Assembly (NCBI RefSeq): GCF_024138165.1
Contig: NZ_CP100000.1
Location: 248,001 to 312,000 of the forward strand
DNA from: Halorussus vallis
Lineage (GTDB): Archaea > Halobacteriota > Halobacteria > Halobacteriales > Haladaptataceae
Length of the DNA: 64,000 nucleotides
Reading direction: 5' to 3'
The translations under genes were made by a program, and so were the position numbers. Under the pieces are notes generated by a model. That model did not search any database. It was not told the DNA's origin and was given only the letters and a program-made list of their open reading frames with translations. Position 1 is the stretch's first letter; each line of letters starts with the position of its first letter. This document shows positions 53,060-61,796 of this stretch, one piece after another.

Positions 53060-53251
53060 TCAGGCTTCGGCGTCGCGCATGTCCGGCGGCAGGAGGTTCG
53101 GGATGCCGTCCTCGATGGGGTAGGTTTCGCCGCACTCGGTGCAGGTGAGCGTCCCGTCGAGGACTTCCTCTTCGTTCGACTCGACCACGTCGAGTTCGAG
53201 TTCGTGTTTGTCCAGCGGACAGCAGATGATGTCCATCAGCGACTCCTTCAT
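53060..53251 (-). CDS. Trm112-like zinc-ribbon methyltransferase partner
   Basis: The 63-residue protein reads MKESLMDIICCPLDKHELEL, then a strand, then CTECGETYPIEDGIPNLLP. The paired cysteines (CC and CxxC) and the PIEDGIPNLLPPD end are diagnostic of Trm112p-like proteins, which activate several tRNA and protein methyltransferases. ATG 53251 is used; the longer frame upstream is a shadow. Confidence 0.85.
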   Translation of the reverse strand: MKESLMDIICCPLDKHELELDVVESNEEEVLDGTLTCTECGETYPIEDGIPNLLPPDMRDAEA

Positions 53252-53372
53252 GGCCTCACGTGTGGGCGGCCGGGTCAAAAGCGTGACGGGTTCGACCCTG
53301 ACCGCGGGCGAATTCGGACGACTCCCGACGAATACGAGACGCCTCGTGTCGCCTCGTCCGACCGCCCGGACG

Positions 53373-53618
53373 TTACGCCTCCTGAAGCTCCGCGTCCCGG
53401 TCGGACTCCTCGCCGTCGCGGACAGATGCCGCGATACCGCCGGCAAGGAGGCGTATCGCCGCCTCGTGGTCGTCCTTGGGCAACTGAATCTGGTACGGAC
53501 CGACCTCGCTTCGCTCGTACTCCGCCAGCGAGTCGGCGGCGAGGTCGCGGCGCGCATCTAGGTGTTCGTGGACCGTTGCGAGCAGCGCGTGCAGGTAGAT
53601 GAGCTCGACTTTGCGCAT
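53373..53618 (-). CDS. UPF0058-family protein
   Basis: The 81-residue acidic protein starts MRKVELIYLHALLATVHEHL at ATG 53618, the signature opening of UPF0058 (KxELIxLHxLL), and ends with an acidic tail. A second UPF0058 protein is encoded at 58465. Function is unknown; it is restricted to archaea as far as I know. Confidence 0.85.
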   Translation of the reverse strand: MRKVELIYLHALLATVHEHLDARRDLAADSLAEYERSEVGPYQIQLPKDDHEAAIRLLAGGIAASVRDGEESDRDAELQEA

Positions 53619-53836
53619 GCTTCGTGGCGGGTTTCGCCGGTGGACTCCGACGGAGCCGTCGCTCCGCGCAAGACCGTCACCACTCCCCGACAACCCCGAC
53701 TACCATGGTGGGGCCGCAGGTCCTTAACGTCTGTTGGACGAGCAAGGACAAGTTCGGGTCGCAATGAGAGTCCAGGTTTCTGACGGAAGTTCGAAGAACG
53801 GCGGAAGATTCGGAAAACGAGCGAAGAGTGGGGACG

Positions 53837-55201
53837 TTACTCGAAGGGGTCTTCGACCACGACCGACTCCTCGCGGCCCGGTCCGACGCCGACGGCGTAG
53901 ACGTCGGCATCGAGTTCGTCGCTCACGTACTCCAGGTAGGCCCGGGCGTTCTCGGGGATGGCGTCGTAGCCCTCCTCGACCACGGCGCTCCAGTCGGTGT
54001 CCTCCCACCCGTCGAAGCTCCGGAAGTTCGGTTCACAGCGGCTCCAGCGCTCGGTGGTCGCGGGAATCGTGAATATCTCCTCGCCGTCGAGGTCGTAGCT
54101 GTGGCCGACCTTCACCTCGTCGAGGCCGGAGAGCACGTCGACGTGGTTGACCGCCAGGCCCGTGAACCCGTTCGTGCGCGCGGAGTGGCGGAGCATCGGC
54201 ATGTCGAGCCATCCGACCCGCCGCGGGCGCCCGGTGACGGTGCCGTACTCGCCGCCTTCCTCGCGGATGTACTCGGCGAGTTCCTCGTCCTCGCCGCCGC
54301 CCTGCTCGTCGTAGCCGGGGGTGTCGCCTTCGACGCCGCCGAGTTCGGTCGGCAGCGGGCCGCTGCCGACCCGGGTGAGGTACGCCTTGACGATGCCGAC
54401 GATTTCGCCGCCGCCGACGACGCCCGGCCCGAGGCCGGTGCCCGTCGCGGCCCCGCCCGCCGTCGGGTTCGAGGACGTGACGTAGGGGTAGTTGCCGTGG
54501 TCGATGTCGATGATGGTGCCCTGCGCGCCCTCGAACATCACGCCCTCGCCGGCGTCGATGCGGCCGGCGAGGAACTCGCCCGCGTCGACGGTCATGTTCT
54601 CCTCGGCGAGGCGTTCGCCGTAGCGCTTGTACGTATCGTACAGCGTGGCGATGTCGAACTCCTCGCCCGTCTCGACGCCGAAGACGTCCTCGGCGAGCGC
54701 GCGCTTCTGGGGGACGACGTACTCCAGTTTCTCACGGAGCACGTCGGCGTCGAGCAGATCGCCGACGCGGATGCCCCGGCGACCCATCTTGTCCTCGTAG
54801 GTAGGTCCAATGCCCCGGCCGGTGGTCCCCACCTTCATGTCCGAGTCGCTCTTGACGTCCTCCTCGATGCCGTCGAGGACGCGGTGGTACGGGAGGATGA
54901 CGTGCGCGCGCCGGGCCACGCGCACGTCGGGGTTCAGGCCCCGCTCTTTCAGGTCGTCTATCTCGTCGAACAGCGTCTCGGGGTTGACCACGCAGCCGTT
55001 GCCGAGGACGCCGACTTTGCCTCGAACGGCGCCGCTCGGAACGAGCGAGAGTTTGTACTCCGTACCGTCTTCGACGACGGTGTGGCCGGCGTTGTCGCCG
55101 CCCTGATAGCGCGCGACGACGTCGGCGGCGTCGCCCCAGAGGTCGACGATGCCGCCCTTCCCCTCGTCGCCGAGTTGCGAACCGACGATGGTTACGGTCA
55201 T
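53837..55201 (-). CDS. purA: Adenylosuccinate synthetase
   Basis: This 454-residue enzyme makes adenylosuccinate from IMP, aspartate and GTP, the first committed step to AMP. The start MTVTIVGSQLGDEGKGG holds the GTP-binding GDEGKG loop with the catalytic Asp, and GGDNAGHTV holds the catalytic His. GTTGRGIGPTYEDK and TSSNPTAGGAATGTG are further family motifs. ATG 55201 is the start, and the longer frame upstream is not coding. TTTAGGGA about 28 bases upstream is a weak TATA candidate. Confidence 0.95.
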   Translation of the reverse strand: MTVTIVGSQLGDEGKGGIVDLWGDAADVVARYQGGDNAGHTVVEDGTEYKLSLVPSGAVRGKVGVLGNGCVVNPETLFDEIDDLKERGLNPDVRVARRAHVILPYHRVLDGIEEDVKSDSDMKVGTTGRGIGPTYEDKMGRRGIRVGDLLDADVLREKLEYVVPQKRALAEDVFGVETGEEFDIATLYDTYKRYGERLAEENMTVDAGEFLAGRIDAGEGVMFEGAQGTIIDIDHGNYPYVTSSNPTAGGAATGTGLGPGVVGGGEIVGIVKAYLTRVGSGPLPTELGGVEGDTPGYDEQGGGEDEELAEYIREEGGEYGTVTGRPRRVGWLDMPMLRHSARTNGFTGLAVNHVDVLSGLDEVKVGHSYDLDGEEIFTIPATTERWSRCEPNFRSFDGWEDTDWSAVVEEGYDAIPENARAYLEYVSDELDADVYAVGVGPGREESVVVEDPFE

Positions 55202-55409
55202 TACGGCGAAGGGTTCTCGGGCGCTCCCTAAACCGATTACGGTCTTTCGGCCGAATGAATACATGAACGTGTACACTTTCTGGGACGCGTCCGTCGTCGT
55301 TCTGCATCTTCGAGTACACTTCCGGCCGAGACGTAAGCCAGAACTGTTAACTACTATCATCAGTAACACTCGTACACTGTCTCGCGGTTCACCGCCGACC
55401 GACAGCAAC

Positions 55410-55417
55410 TTTTAAAA
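55410..55417 (+). promoter_or_regulatory. TATA box TTTTAAAA
   Basis: A canonical haloarchaeal TATA box 27-34 bases before the ATG at 55444, predicting a leaderless or very short-leader transcript. Confidence 0.6.
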
Positions 55418-55443
55418 GTCTCTAAGACAAGTTAACACGTGCC

Positions 55444-55749
55444 ATGATAGATAGACTTGAGAAGGAAGTCGATATGTTGGAGCGTCATCTGCAGGTGCTG
55501 AAGATGGTCATCGAGAGCGAACCCATCGGCATCGTGAAGATGTCGAACGAAACCGGCTACCCCCACCACAAGGTTCGGTACTCCCTCCGGGTCCTCGAAG
55601 AGGAGAACCTCATCGAGCCCTCGAGCCAGGGCGCCATCACGACCGAGCGCACCCAGGAGTTCGTCGAGGAACTCGACGGCAAGATCGACGAGATCAACGC
55701 GACGCTCGGAGAGATGAAGATCGGCGAGTCCCCGGAAGCAGAGAGTTAA
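55444..55749 (+). CDS. Winged-helix predicted transcription regulator
   Basis: The 101-residue protein has an N-terminal helix (IDRLEKEVDMLERHLQVLKMV), then a winged HTH (GIVKMSNETGYPHHKVRYSLRVLEEENLIEPS) and a C-terminal coiled coil (FVEELDGKIDEINATLGEM). This is a conserved haloarchaeal one-domain regulator; targets are unknown. It has a strong promoter and converges on the large gene at 55770. Confidence 0.8.
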   Translation: MIDRLEKEVDMLERHLQVLKMVIESEPIGIVKMSNETGYPHHKVRYSLRVLEEENLIEPSSQGAITTERTQEFVEELDGKIDEINATLGEMKIGESPEAES

Positions 55750-55769
55750 AACGCCGAACGCGCGGAGTC

Positions 55770-58127
55770 CTATAGCTCCGGAACGTTCAGGTGGAAGCCG
55801 CCGCTGCGCGATTCGACCAGACAGAGGTGGTACCCCTGTTTGCGGGAGAGCTTCACGAAGCTTTCTCTCTTCTCGCGGCTGAGTATCCCGCCGCTAGTCG
55901 CGCTCTCGGCGGTTTCGAGCGCTTCGGGTTCGAAGAAGCTCTCGGTTACCTGGAACGAGCCGGCGAGTTCGCCGTGAGCGCTGGCCACGCCGGTCGAGGC
56001 GTCGACGAGCGACCCCATCATCTCGCCGGTCGTCGGGTCCCGACTCCCGTTGAGGTCGGCGACGACCAGCGGGTTGCCCATCCGGTCGCGCATGATGACG
56101 TCGAAGGACTCCTGGCGAGTGCCCTCCTCTTCGTCGCCCGCGCTCACAGCCCCGTGGAGGTCGACGCGGTCGATTTTCGGAATCGACTCGTAGAGGTCGC
56201 GCAGTCCGCCGCGGTGGCCGGTTTCGCGTATCTCGTACAGCAGTTCCTCGACCACCCACGAGGCGAAGCGGTACTCGAACGAGTCGTGGAGGAACGCCTC
56301 GAACTCCTCGCCGTCCACGGCGACGTCCTCGGCCTCGAACTGGGTGTGGTGTTCGAGACGGAGGTTCTCGTTCACGTCCGACGCGTCGACGTGGCCGGCG
56401 GCCGCCTCGTCGAGCGTGGCCTCGCCCTTCGAGCGGTAACGGACGAAGAGGTTGGTCCCGTCGAACGCCTGCGCACGGCTGAGTTGCCGGGCCGCCCCGC
56501 CGGCGGCGTCGGCCTCCGTGGCCTCGAGTCGGGATTCGAGGCGCGAAACCTCCTGGCGGAGCGCGTCGCGCTCGCGTTCGAGTTCGTCGCGCTCGGACTG
56601 GACCTTCGAGACGCGGGCCTGGAGCTGTTCGACCTGCTGTTCGCGCTGCTGGAGTTGCGAGCGTAGCTGTCGGCGCTTCTCGTCCGACGCGTCGTCGTTG
56701 GTCGAGCGGGCCGACGCGGGTCGGTCGTCCGGCCGCGACGAACGCCGGTCGTCGCTCGCCGAGCGCTCGCCGCCGGAGTCGGCCGTGGTCGAGCGCCGTG
56801 CGCTCTCACGTTCGGCCGCCCGACCGGTTGCGCCCGACGACCGTCCGGAGGTCGACCGACCGTCGCGGGACTGCCGGTCGGTCTGTCGGCCCTTCGTACT
56901 CGTCGCGCTCGCCGCGCTCGCACCGGCCGCGTCGCCCGACGCGCCCTCGGACTCGTCCTTCGACGCGCTCCGGTCGGGGTTCAGCGACGGGATGGTGGTC
57001 GTCTGGCGCCACTCCTCCTCCTCGTCGAAGGCGCCGGCCGCGGCGTCGTCGTCCTCGGCGACCGCCTCCTCGGCGGTCGCCGACTCTTCGACCGTAGTCG
57101 TCTCGTCACGGGCCGGCGCTGCGGTCTGCTCGGCGGCCGTCTGGACCTGGGCACTCGCGCCGGCGCTCGCGTCGGCCGTCCGCGCGTCCGACGTACTCGC
57201 CTCGCTCGCGCCCGCGTCAGCCGACTCCGCGCCCGTTCGACTCACCTCGGCGGGTTCGCGCCGGGGCGATTCGGTCGCCGAGTCGGCGGCGTCGGTTCCG
57301 ACCGGCGTCGTTTCGGCCGCCGGGTCGGACTCGGCCTCCGCGATGGCGTTCGTCGCGCCGGCCGACGGGTCGGGGTCGGCCGTCGCGGCGGCGGGCGAAG
57401 ACGACCGGTCGCGCGTCGCGCCCGGTCCCGAATCGCTCCTCGCCCGCGGTTCCGGGTCGGCGTCGGGTTCGAGGCCGTCGGAGGCGGGTTCGGACGCGGG
57501 GCCGGACGGCGCGGCGCGGTCGTCCGAAGCGTCGGCGTCGGGGTCCGCCGCGCCGGTCGGTTCGGGGTCGTCTTCGGTCGCGTCTTCGGGTTCGGGTAGG
57601 TCGAGCACTTCGAGGTCCACGTCCCGGACCTCGTAGATGCCGACCTCGTCGTCGGCCCGGTCGAAGGCTTCGTCGCCGGTGACCACCTGCTCGCTCGCGC
57701 CGACGAACGCCACGCTCATCGAGCGCCCGCCGTAGTAGGCGACGTAGTAGTCGCCGCTGAGGACGTTCTCGCTGAGTTCGACGTAGCCCGTGAAGTTGCC
57801 GTCGGTCAGCGTCCCGTCGGCCTCCGACAGCGGCGTGTCGTTCGTGTAGTACTTCGCCCGGGTGTCGCCGCCCCGTTCCTGCATGCTGAAGAGCAGCGGG
57901 AGCGAGGGGTGCGGCGCGGCGTAGGCGGTGCCGTCGGCGTCCTCGAAGTCCTCCAGCGAGCCCTCGTGGACGCCGATGACCCGACCGTTCAGCATGAAGA
58001 GCCACGCCCCCGCGGCCTGCACCGCCCCGGAGAACTCCCCGTCCGAGAGTTCTCGGAGGCCGGCGTACCCCCCGGAGACCGGTCGGGAGTTCCAGCTATT
58101 TATCTGTTCGACCGTGCGCGTTTCCAT
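55770..58127 (-). CDS. Large haloarchaeal protein: N-domain, disordered linker, coiled coil, C-domain
   Basis: The protein has 785 residues. Residues 1-185 form a compact domain (SGAVQAAGAWLFMLNGRVIG, SGDYYVAYYGGRSMSVAFVG). Residues 186-475 are Ala/Ser/Asp/Glu-rich and probably disordered. Residues 476-540 are a coiled coil. Residues 545-785 form a second domain (FVRYRSKGEATLDEA, YESIPKIDRVDLHG, DVIMRDRMGNPLVVADLNG, YHLCLVESRSGGFHLNVPEL) whose E, D and xVxD strands loosely suggest a restriction-endonuclease fold. I believe it is called DUF7527 (from memory). TATA-like AGATATTTGA lies 24-33 bases upstream. Function is unknown. Confidence 0.8.
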   Translation of the reverse strand: METRTVEQINSWNSRPVSGGYAGLRELSDGEFSGAVQAAGAWLFMLNGRVIGVHEGSLEDFEDADGTAYAAPHPSLPLLFSMQERGGDTRAKYYTNDTPLSEADGTLTDGNFTGYVELSENVLSGDYYVAYYGGRSMSVAFVGASEQVVTGDEAFDRADDEVGIYEVRDVDLEVLDLPEPEDATEDDPEPTGAADPDADASDDRAAPSGPASEPASDGLEPDADPEPRARSDSGPGATRDRSSSPAAATADPDPSAGATNAIAEAESDPAAETTPVGTDAADSATESPRREPAEVSRTGAESADAGASEASTSDARTADASAGASAQVQTAAEQTAAPARDETTTVEESATAEEAVAEDDDAAAGAFDEEEEWRQTTTIPSLNPDRSASKDESEGASGDAAGASAASATSTKGRQTDRQSRDGRSTSGRSSGATGRAAERESARRSTTADSGGERSASDDRRSSRPDDRPASARSTNDDASDEKRRQLRSQLQQREQQVEQLQARVSKVQSERDELERERDALRQEVSRLESRLEATEADAAGGAARQLSRAQAFDGTNLFVRYRSKGEATLDEAAAGHVDASDVNENLRLEHHTQFEAEDVAVDGEEFEAFLHDSFEYRFASWVVEELLYEIRETGHRGGLRDLYESIPKIDRVDLHGAVSAGDEEEGTRQESFDVIMRDRMGNPLVVADLNGSRDPTTGEMMGSLVDASTGVASAHGELAGSFQVTESFFEPEALETAESATSGGILSREKRESFVKLSRKQGYHLCLVESRSGGFHLNVPEL

Positions 58128-58464
58128 AGTACGAGGGTATCACAACCCGTTCAAATATCTTACGCCCCAAACGGCCCGAATCGCGGGCGAACGGTCTACA
58201 GAGTCGAAATTTTCACAAACGAGAGTGGTCTGAAAAGCGTCAGGTTGCGAAACCGTACCGTGCTACCCGTTCTCCCGGCCTACGGGGTGCGAACGTGCCG
58301 GATTCGCGCGAGAGATAGCAGACGTGTATGCGAAGACGAACTCGGACGCGGAGACGAGAGTGACGAACCGCGGGCGCGATGCGCCTCGCGCCCGCGTGGA
58401 CCAAAGGTCCTCGCGGAGACGGCGCGCTCTCGGTCGTCTCCGTCGCGGGGTCGAAAAATCGGAT
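58128..58464. other. Intergenic region with promoter and hairpin
   Basis: It holds the leaderless-type promoter of the 785-residue protein (AGATATTTGA, minus strand, 58151-58160) and a hairpin at 58369-58396 (CGCGGGCGCGA with its reverse complement, 6-base loop). I see no gene. Confidence 0.55.
58369..58396. repeat. Perfect 11-bp hairpin, 6-base loop
   Basis: CGCGGGCGCGA pairs with TCGCGCCCGCG across TGCGCC. It lies downstream of the UPF0058 gene at 58465 (minus strand) and may end its transcript. Confidence 0.7.
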
Positions 58465-58743
58465 TCAGATCTTCTGCTCGGCGTCGTCGGCCAACTCCTG
58501 CATCCGCTTGCCGATACGTCCCGCCTCGCTGAACTCGTCGTCGCTCATCGCCGTCGCCAGCGCGTTGCCGAGGACGAAGACGGCGTGCTTGTGCTCGCTC
58601 TTGGATTTGTGGACGTGCGAGGGGTCGACGTCGAGCTGTTCGTACGGGTCGAAGAGGCCGTCGGTCACGTCCTCGCGGTCTTGGAAGTACTCCATGATGA
58701 GCACCATCTCCTCGTGAAGCTCCAGAAGTTCGTCTTTGTGCAT
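58465..58743 (-). CDS. UPF0058-family protein
   Basis: The 92-residue acidic protein starts MHKDELLELHEEMVLIMEYF, the UPF0058 opening, and has HKSKSEHKHAVFVLGNALA in the middle and a final DDEFSEAGRIGKRM helix. It is longer than and diverged from the family member at 53373. Function is unknown. The gene at 58812 lies upstream on the same strand. Confidence 0.85.
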   Translation of the reverse strand: MHKDELLELHEEMVLIMEYFQDREDVTDGLFDPYEQLDVDPSHVHKSKSEHKHAVFVLGNALATAMSDDEFSEAGRIGKRMQELADDAEQKI

Positions 58744-58811
58744 GTTCGTGGGTAGGGAGGTATCGGGTTTAAGGATTTCTGAGAACGGTTCCCAAGCTGA
58801 GATGAGAGGTG

Positions 58812-59030
58812 TTAGAAGACGTACTCGTCCTCGTGGCCCATCATGCCCTCGTCTTCGAGGCCGGGTTCGCGGTCGTCGTTATCCATCGGGCCGCTGGTCT
58901 TGTAGGCTTTGAGTCCGGTCGAGAGGAGGTCCTCGATGGCCTCTTCTCGGTTGACGAACTCGCCCTGCTCCACCATCTGGGCGATCTGCATTTCGAGGTG
59001 CTCCGGAATAGTTATCTCTACCTTCGGCAT
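58812..59030 (-). CDS. Ribbon-helix-helix (CopG-like) DNA-binding protein
   Basis: The 72-residue protein opens MPKVEITIPEHLEMQIAQMV, an RHH strand and first helix, then FVNREEAIEDLLSTGLKAY for the second helix, then an acidic tail. It is likely a dimeric transcription regulator. CTTAAG about 32 bases upstream (59061-59066) is a TATA candidate. Confidence 0.85.
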   Translation of the reverse strand: MPKVEITIPEHLEMQIAQMVEQGEFVNREEAIEDLLSTGLKAYKTSGPMDNDDREPGLEDEGMMGHEDEYVF

Positions 59031-59250
59031 TGGAACATTGGACGCTTCGGGAGGGGTGTTCTTAAGTCTGACGGGGTGCAATATCCGTCTAGAAAAACGA
59101 TTTCTTCCACTTTTACAACGAAGTTTCTACGAACACTATTTTTTGCTCGCTGAACGCGAAGTACGAAGGGCGCTGAAACCCCGTCAACGAACGGTTACGC
59201 CTTTTACTTCGCACTTCGAAAACGACGGTAGTTCCGCTTCGGCGCGCAGT

Positions 59251-59538
59251 CTACCGACTGCGGAGCATCTTCTCGATGGAGTTGACGATGTTGCTCGGGC
59301 CGACGGACATCATCTTCTGCTCCATCCGCTTCTGGTTGAAGTAGCTGGCGAACGCCAGAATCGTCGGCGGCCACAGGCCGACGAAGATGCCCTGCATCCT
59401 GTTACCGCGGACGAAGAACTGGTACCACGACAGGAGCACCGACCCCGCGGCCGCGAGTATCGCGGGGTCCGTGGTTGACTCTTCGGCCGCCTCGACGCTC
59501 GCCTGCTCGTTCGCCGTCCGCTGTTGTTGCATTGCCAT
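59251..59538 (-). CDS. Small conserved membrane protein
   Basis: The protein has 95 residues: a Gln/Glu-rich N-terminal tail, two hydrophobic segments (PAILAAAGSVLLSWYQFFVRG; MQGIFVGLWPPTILAFASYF) with a basic loop, and a C-terminal amphipathic helix (NIVNSIEKML). ATG 59538 is exactly 27 bases from the ATAACAAAGG element, so it is the leaderless start; ATG 59532 is an alternative. Function is unknown. Confidence 0.75.
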   Translation of the reverse strand: MAMQQQRTANEQASVEAAEESTTDPAILAAAGSVLLSWYQFFVRGNRMQGIFVGLWPPTILAFASYFNQKRMEQKMMSVGPSNIVNSIEKMLRSR

Positions 59539-59564
59539 TGCGGCCCGTGATTGGGGTAGCGCGT

Positions 59565-59574
59565 CCTTTGTTAT
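59565..59574 (-). promoter_or_regulatory. ATAACAAAGG TATA-type element
   Basis: It lies 27-36 bases before ATG 59538 on the minus strand. The same 10 bases occur upstream of both PKD genes. Confidence 0.5.
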
Positions 59575-59737
59575 TCAGTCGATGGATTCGGGTATCGTGG
59601 AGTTCGGGGAGTACGACGTCGTTACCGGGACCGAAACGAGTCATTGGACCGGACGACCGGGGGTCGCTATCGTCCTCCGGCGACGGTCGTCGCCCGCAGT
59701 CGACACACCTACTTGCGTCGGTCGCCCACCGTGTGAC

Positions 59738-60334
59738 ATGAGTGTCACGGACGTTACCGACCTCTACGAGGAGTTCGGCGACGAGCGCCTCCCGCCGGGT
59801 CAGCGAGAGACGAAGAAGTTCCCCGTCCTCTCGAAGGGTGGAACGCCCGAGTGGGACCCCGAGACGTGGGAGTTCACGGTGACCGGCGCGGTCGAGAACG
59901 AACTGTCGCTGTCGTGGGAGGAGTTCACCGACCTTCCGAGCGAAACCCAGCGCCAGGACTTCCACTGCGTCACCGGGTGGAGCAAGTTCGACTGCGAGTT
60001 CACGGGAGTCACCTTCCCGACGCTCGCGGAAGAGGCGGGCGTCGCGGACGACGCGGTCCACGTCATGTTCTCCGCGCTCGACGGCTACACAACGGACCTC
60101 CCGCTCGATGACTGCGACCGCGAGGAGGTCGTGTTCGTCTACGACTTCGACGGCGAGTCCCTCCCGCGCGAGCACGGCGGGCCGCTCCGGGCCGTCACGC
60201 CCCACAAGTACGCCTACAAGGGTGCCAAGTGGGTCGACGGCGTGGAGTTCCTCACCGAACCCGAACGGGGCTACTGGGAGAAGCGCGGCTACTCCGACAC
60301 CGCGAACCCGTGGAACGAAGAGCGGTACAGCTGA
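59738..60334 (+). CDS. Sulfite-oxidase-type molybdopterin domain protein
   Basis: The 198-residue protein is a stand-alone SUOX/MsrP-like molybdopterin domain: GTPEWDPETWEFTVTGAVEN, DFHCVTGWSKFDCEFTGV with the Mo-ligand cysteine at residue 77, and HGGPLRAVTPHKYAYKGAKW. It lacks a signal peptide and heme domain, so it is cytosolic as encoded. The partner redox protein and substrate are unknown. It precedes menF in the same direction with a 58-base gap that contains a TATA-like GATATAGTTA (60349). Confidence 0.85.
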   Translation: MSVTDVTDLYEEFGDERLPPGQRETKKFPVLSKGGTPEWDPETWEFTVTGAVENELSLSWEEFTDLPSETQRQDFHCVTGWSKFDCEFTGVTFPTLAEEAGVADDAVHVMFSALDGYTTDLPLDDCDREEVVFVYDFDGESLPREHGGPLRAVTPHKYAYKGAKWVDGVEFLTEPERGYWEKRGYSDTANPWNEERYS

Positions 60335-60392
60335 TATCGCGCCAGCGACGATATAGTTAGACTGAAAGCCACCGCGTCCGGAGTTCGACTGA

Positions 60393-61763
60393 ATGGAGTC
60401 ACCGCCCCGCGACGGACAGGTGTCGGCCGAACCGACCGGCTCCGCCCTCGTGAGTCGGACCTGCGAGTTACCGGAACACGCGGCGCAGACGACGCGCGCG
60501 TTTCTCGCGTCCCGGGAGTCTCCGCGGATCTTCTGGGCGAGTCCGTACGGTCCCGAACTCGCCGGCGGCGGGACGGCCGCCCGCATCACGGCCGACGGCT
60601 CGGACCGCTTCGACGAGATTCGGGCGGCCGCCGCCGACCTCTTCGCCGGTCTGGACTACGACGGGCCGGACCTGGCCCGCCCGCGACTGTTCGGCGGCTT
60701 CGCCTTCCACGACTCGCACCGGGCGGCCCCGCCGTGGCGGGGTTTCCCCGGCGCGACGTTCCTCCTCCCCAGAATGCAACTCGTGCGCGCCGACGGCGAG
60801 GCGTGGCTGACCGTCTCGGCCCGCGACAGCGCGCCCGAGGAGGTCGAGGCGGCGCTGGAGAACGCAAAACGGTCCATCGAGGGGAGTTCGCCGTCCGGCG
60901 CGTCGGCTTCCGACGCGCCGGACGGCGAACCGCCGGGCGTGGTCGGGACCGAACCCACCACCTCCCGCGAGGAGTGGGCCGAACAGGTCCGCGCGGCGGT
61001 CGAGCGCATCCGGGGCGGCGAACTGTCGAAGGTCGTCATCGCGCAGGCGCTCGCGGCGACGCTCGAAGCCCCCGTCTCGGTCCCCGACGCGCTCGAACGC
61101 CTCGGCGAGTCGTACCCCGACTGCTTCCGATTTTTCGTCGAACCGACCGCCGAGGCCGGGTTCTTCGGCGCGACCCCCGAGCGACTCACCACGCTCCGCG
61201 GCCGAACCGTCGAGACCGAGGCGCTGGCTGGGTCGGTCGGCCGGGGCGGGACCCCCGAGGAGGACGCCGAACTCGAAGCCAGCCTCCGGGAGAGCGAGAA
61301 GATGATACACGAACACGAACTGGTCGGCCGGACCATCCGGGACCAACTCGCGCCGCTGGCCGGCGAGGTCCGAGTGGGCGACCGCCGGGTGCGAAAGCTG
61401 GCGAACATCCAGCACCTCTGGACGCCCATCGAGGCCGACCTCGCCGTCGACGACCACGTCCTCTCCATCGTCGAGGCGCTCCACCCGACGCCCGCAGTCG
61501 GCGGCGTCCCGCCGAGCGCCGCCCTCGACGCCATCCGGGAGACCGAGACGTTCGACCGTGGGTGGTACGCCGCGCCGGTCGGCTGGTTCGACGCCGCGGG
61601 CGACGGCACCTTCGCGGTCGGCCTCCGCTCGGGCGTCGCCGAGAGCGACCGGGTGACGCTGTTCGCGGGCAACGGCATCGTCGGCGACAGCGACCCCGAC
61701 GCCGAGTACGAGGAAGTGCAACTGAAGTACCGGCCGATTCTCGACGAACTGGAGCGGCGGTGA
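60393..61763 (+). CDS. menF: Isochorismate synthase MenF
   Basis: The 456-residue chorismate-using enzyme starts menaquinone synthesis. The domain runs from about 195 to 450 with ELSKVVIAQAL, GFFGATPERL, ETEALAGSVGRG, HEHELVGRTIRD and LWTPIEADL, the usual chorismatase motifs. A variable N-terminal part includes a linker (about 165-185) whose DNA is a perfect 20-bp inverted repeat. menD follows after 33 bases. Confidence 0.92.
   Translation: MESPPRDGQVSAEPTGSALVSRTCELPEHAAQTTRAFLASRESPRIFWASPYGPELAGGGTAARITADGSDRFDEIRAAAADLFAGLDYDGPDLARPRLFGGFAFHDSHRAAPPWRGFPGATFLLPRMQLVRADGEAWLTVSARDSAPEEVEAALENAKRSIEGSSPSGASASDAPDGEPPGVVGTEPTTSREEWAEQVRAAVERIRGGELSKVVIAQALAATLEAPVSVPDALERLGESYPDCFRFFVEPTAEAGFFGATPERLTTLRGRTVETEALAGSVGRGGTPEEDAELEASLRESEKMIHEHELVGRTIRDQLAPLAGEVRVGDRRVRKLANIQHLWTPIEADLAVDDHVLSIVEALHPTPAVGGVPPSAALDAIRETETFDRGWYAAPVGWFDAAGDGTFAVGLRSGVAESDRVTLFAGNGIVGDSDPDAEYEEVQLKYRPILDELERR
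60887..60929. repeat. In-frame perfect 20-bp hairpin with CTT loop inside menF
   Basis: TTCGCCGTCCGGCGCGTCGG and its exact reverse complement are separated by three bases. They encode SSPSGASASDAPDGEPP, an unconserved linker before the catalytic domain. It is the longest stem with a loop in the window. Confidence 0.9.
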
Positions 61764-61796
61764 GACGATGACGGGCCCAGCGGAGGGAGTTGGACG

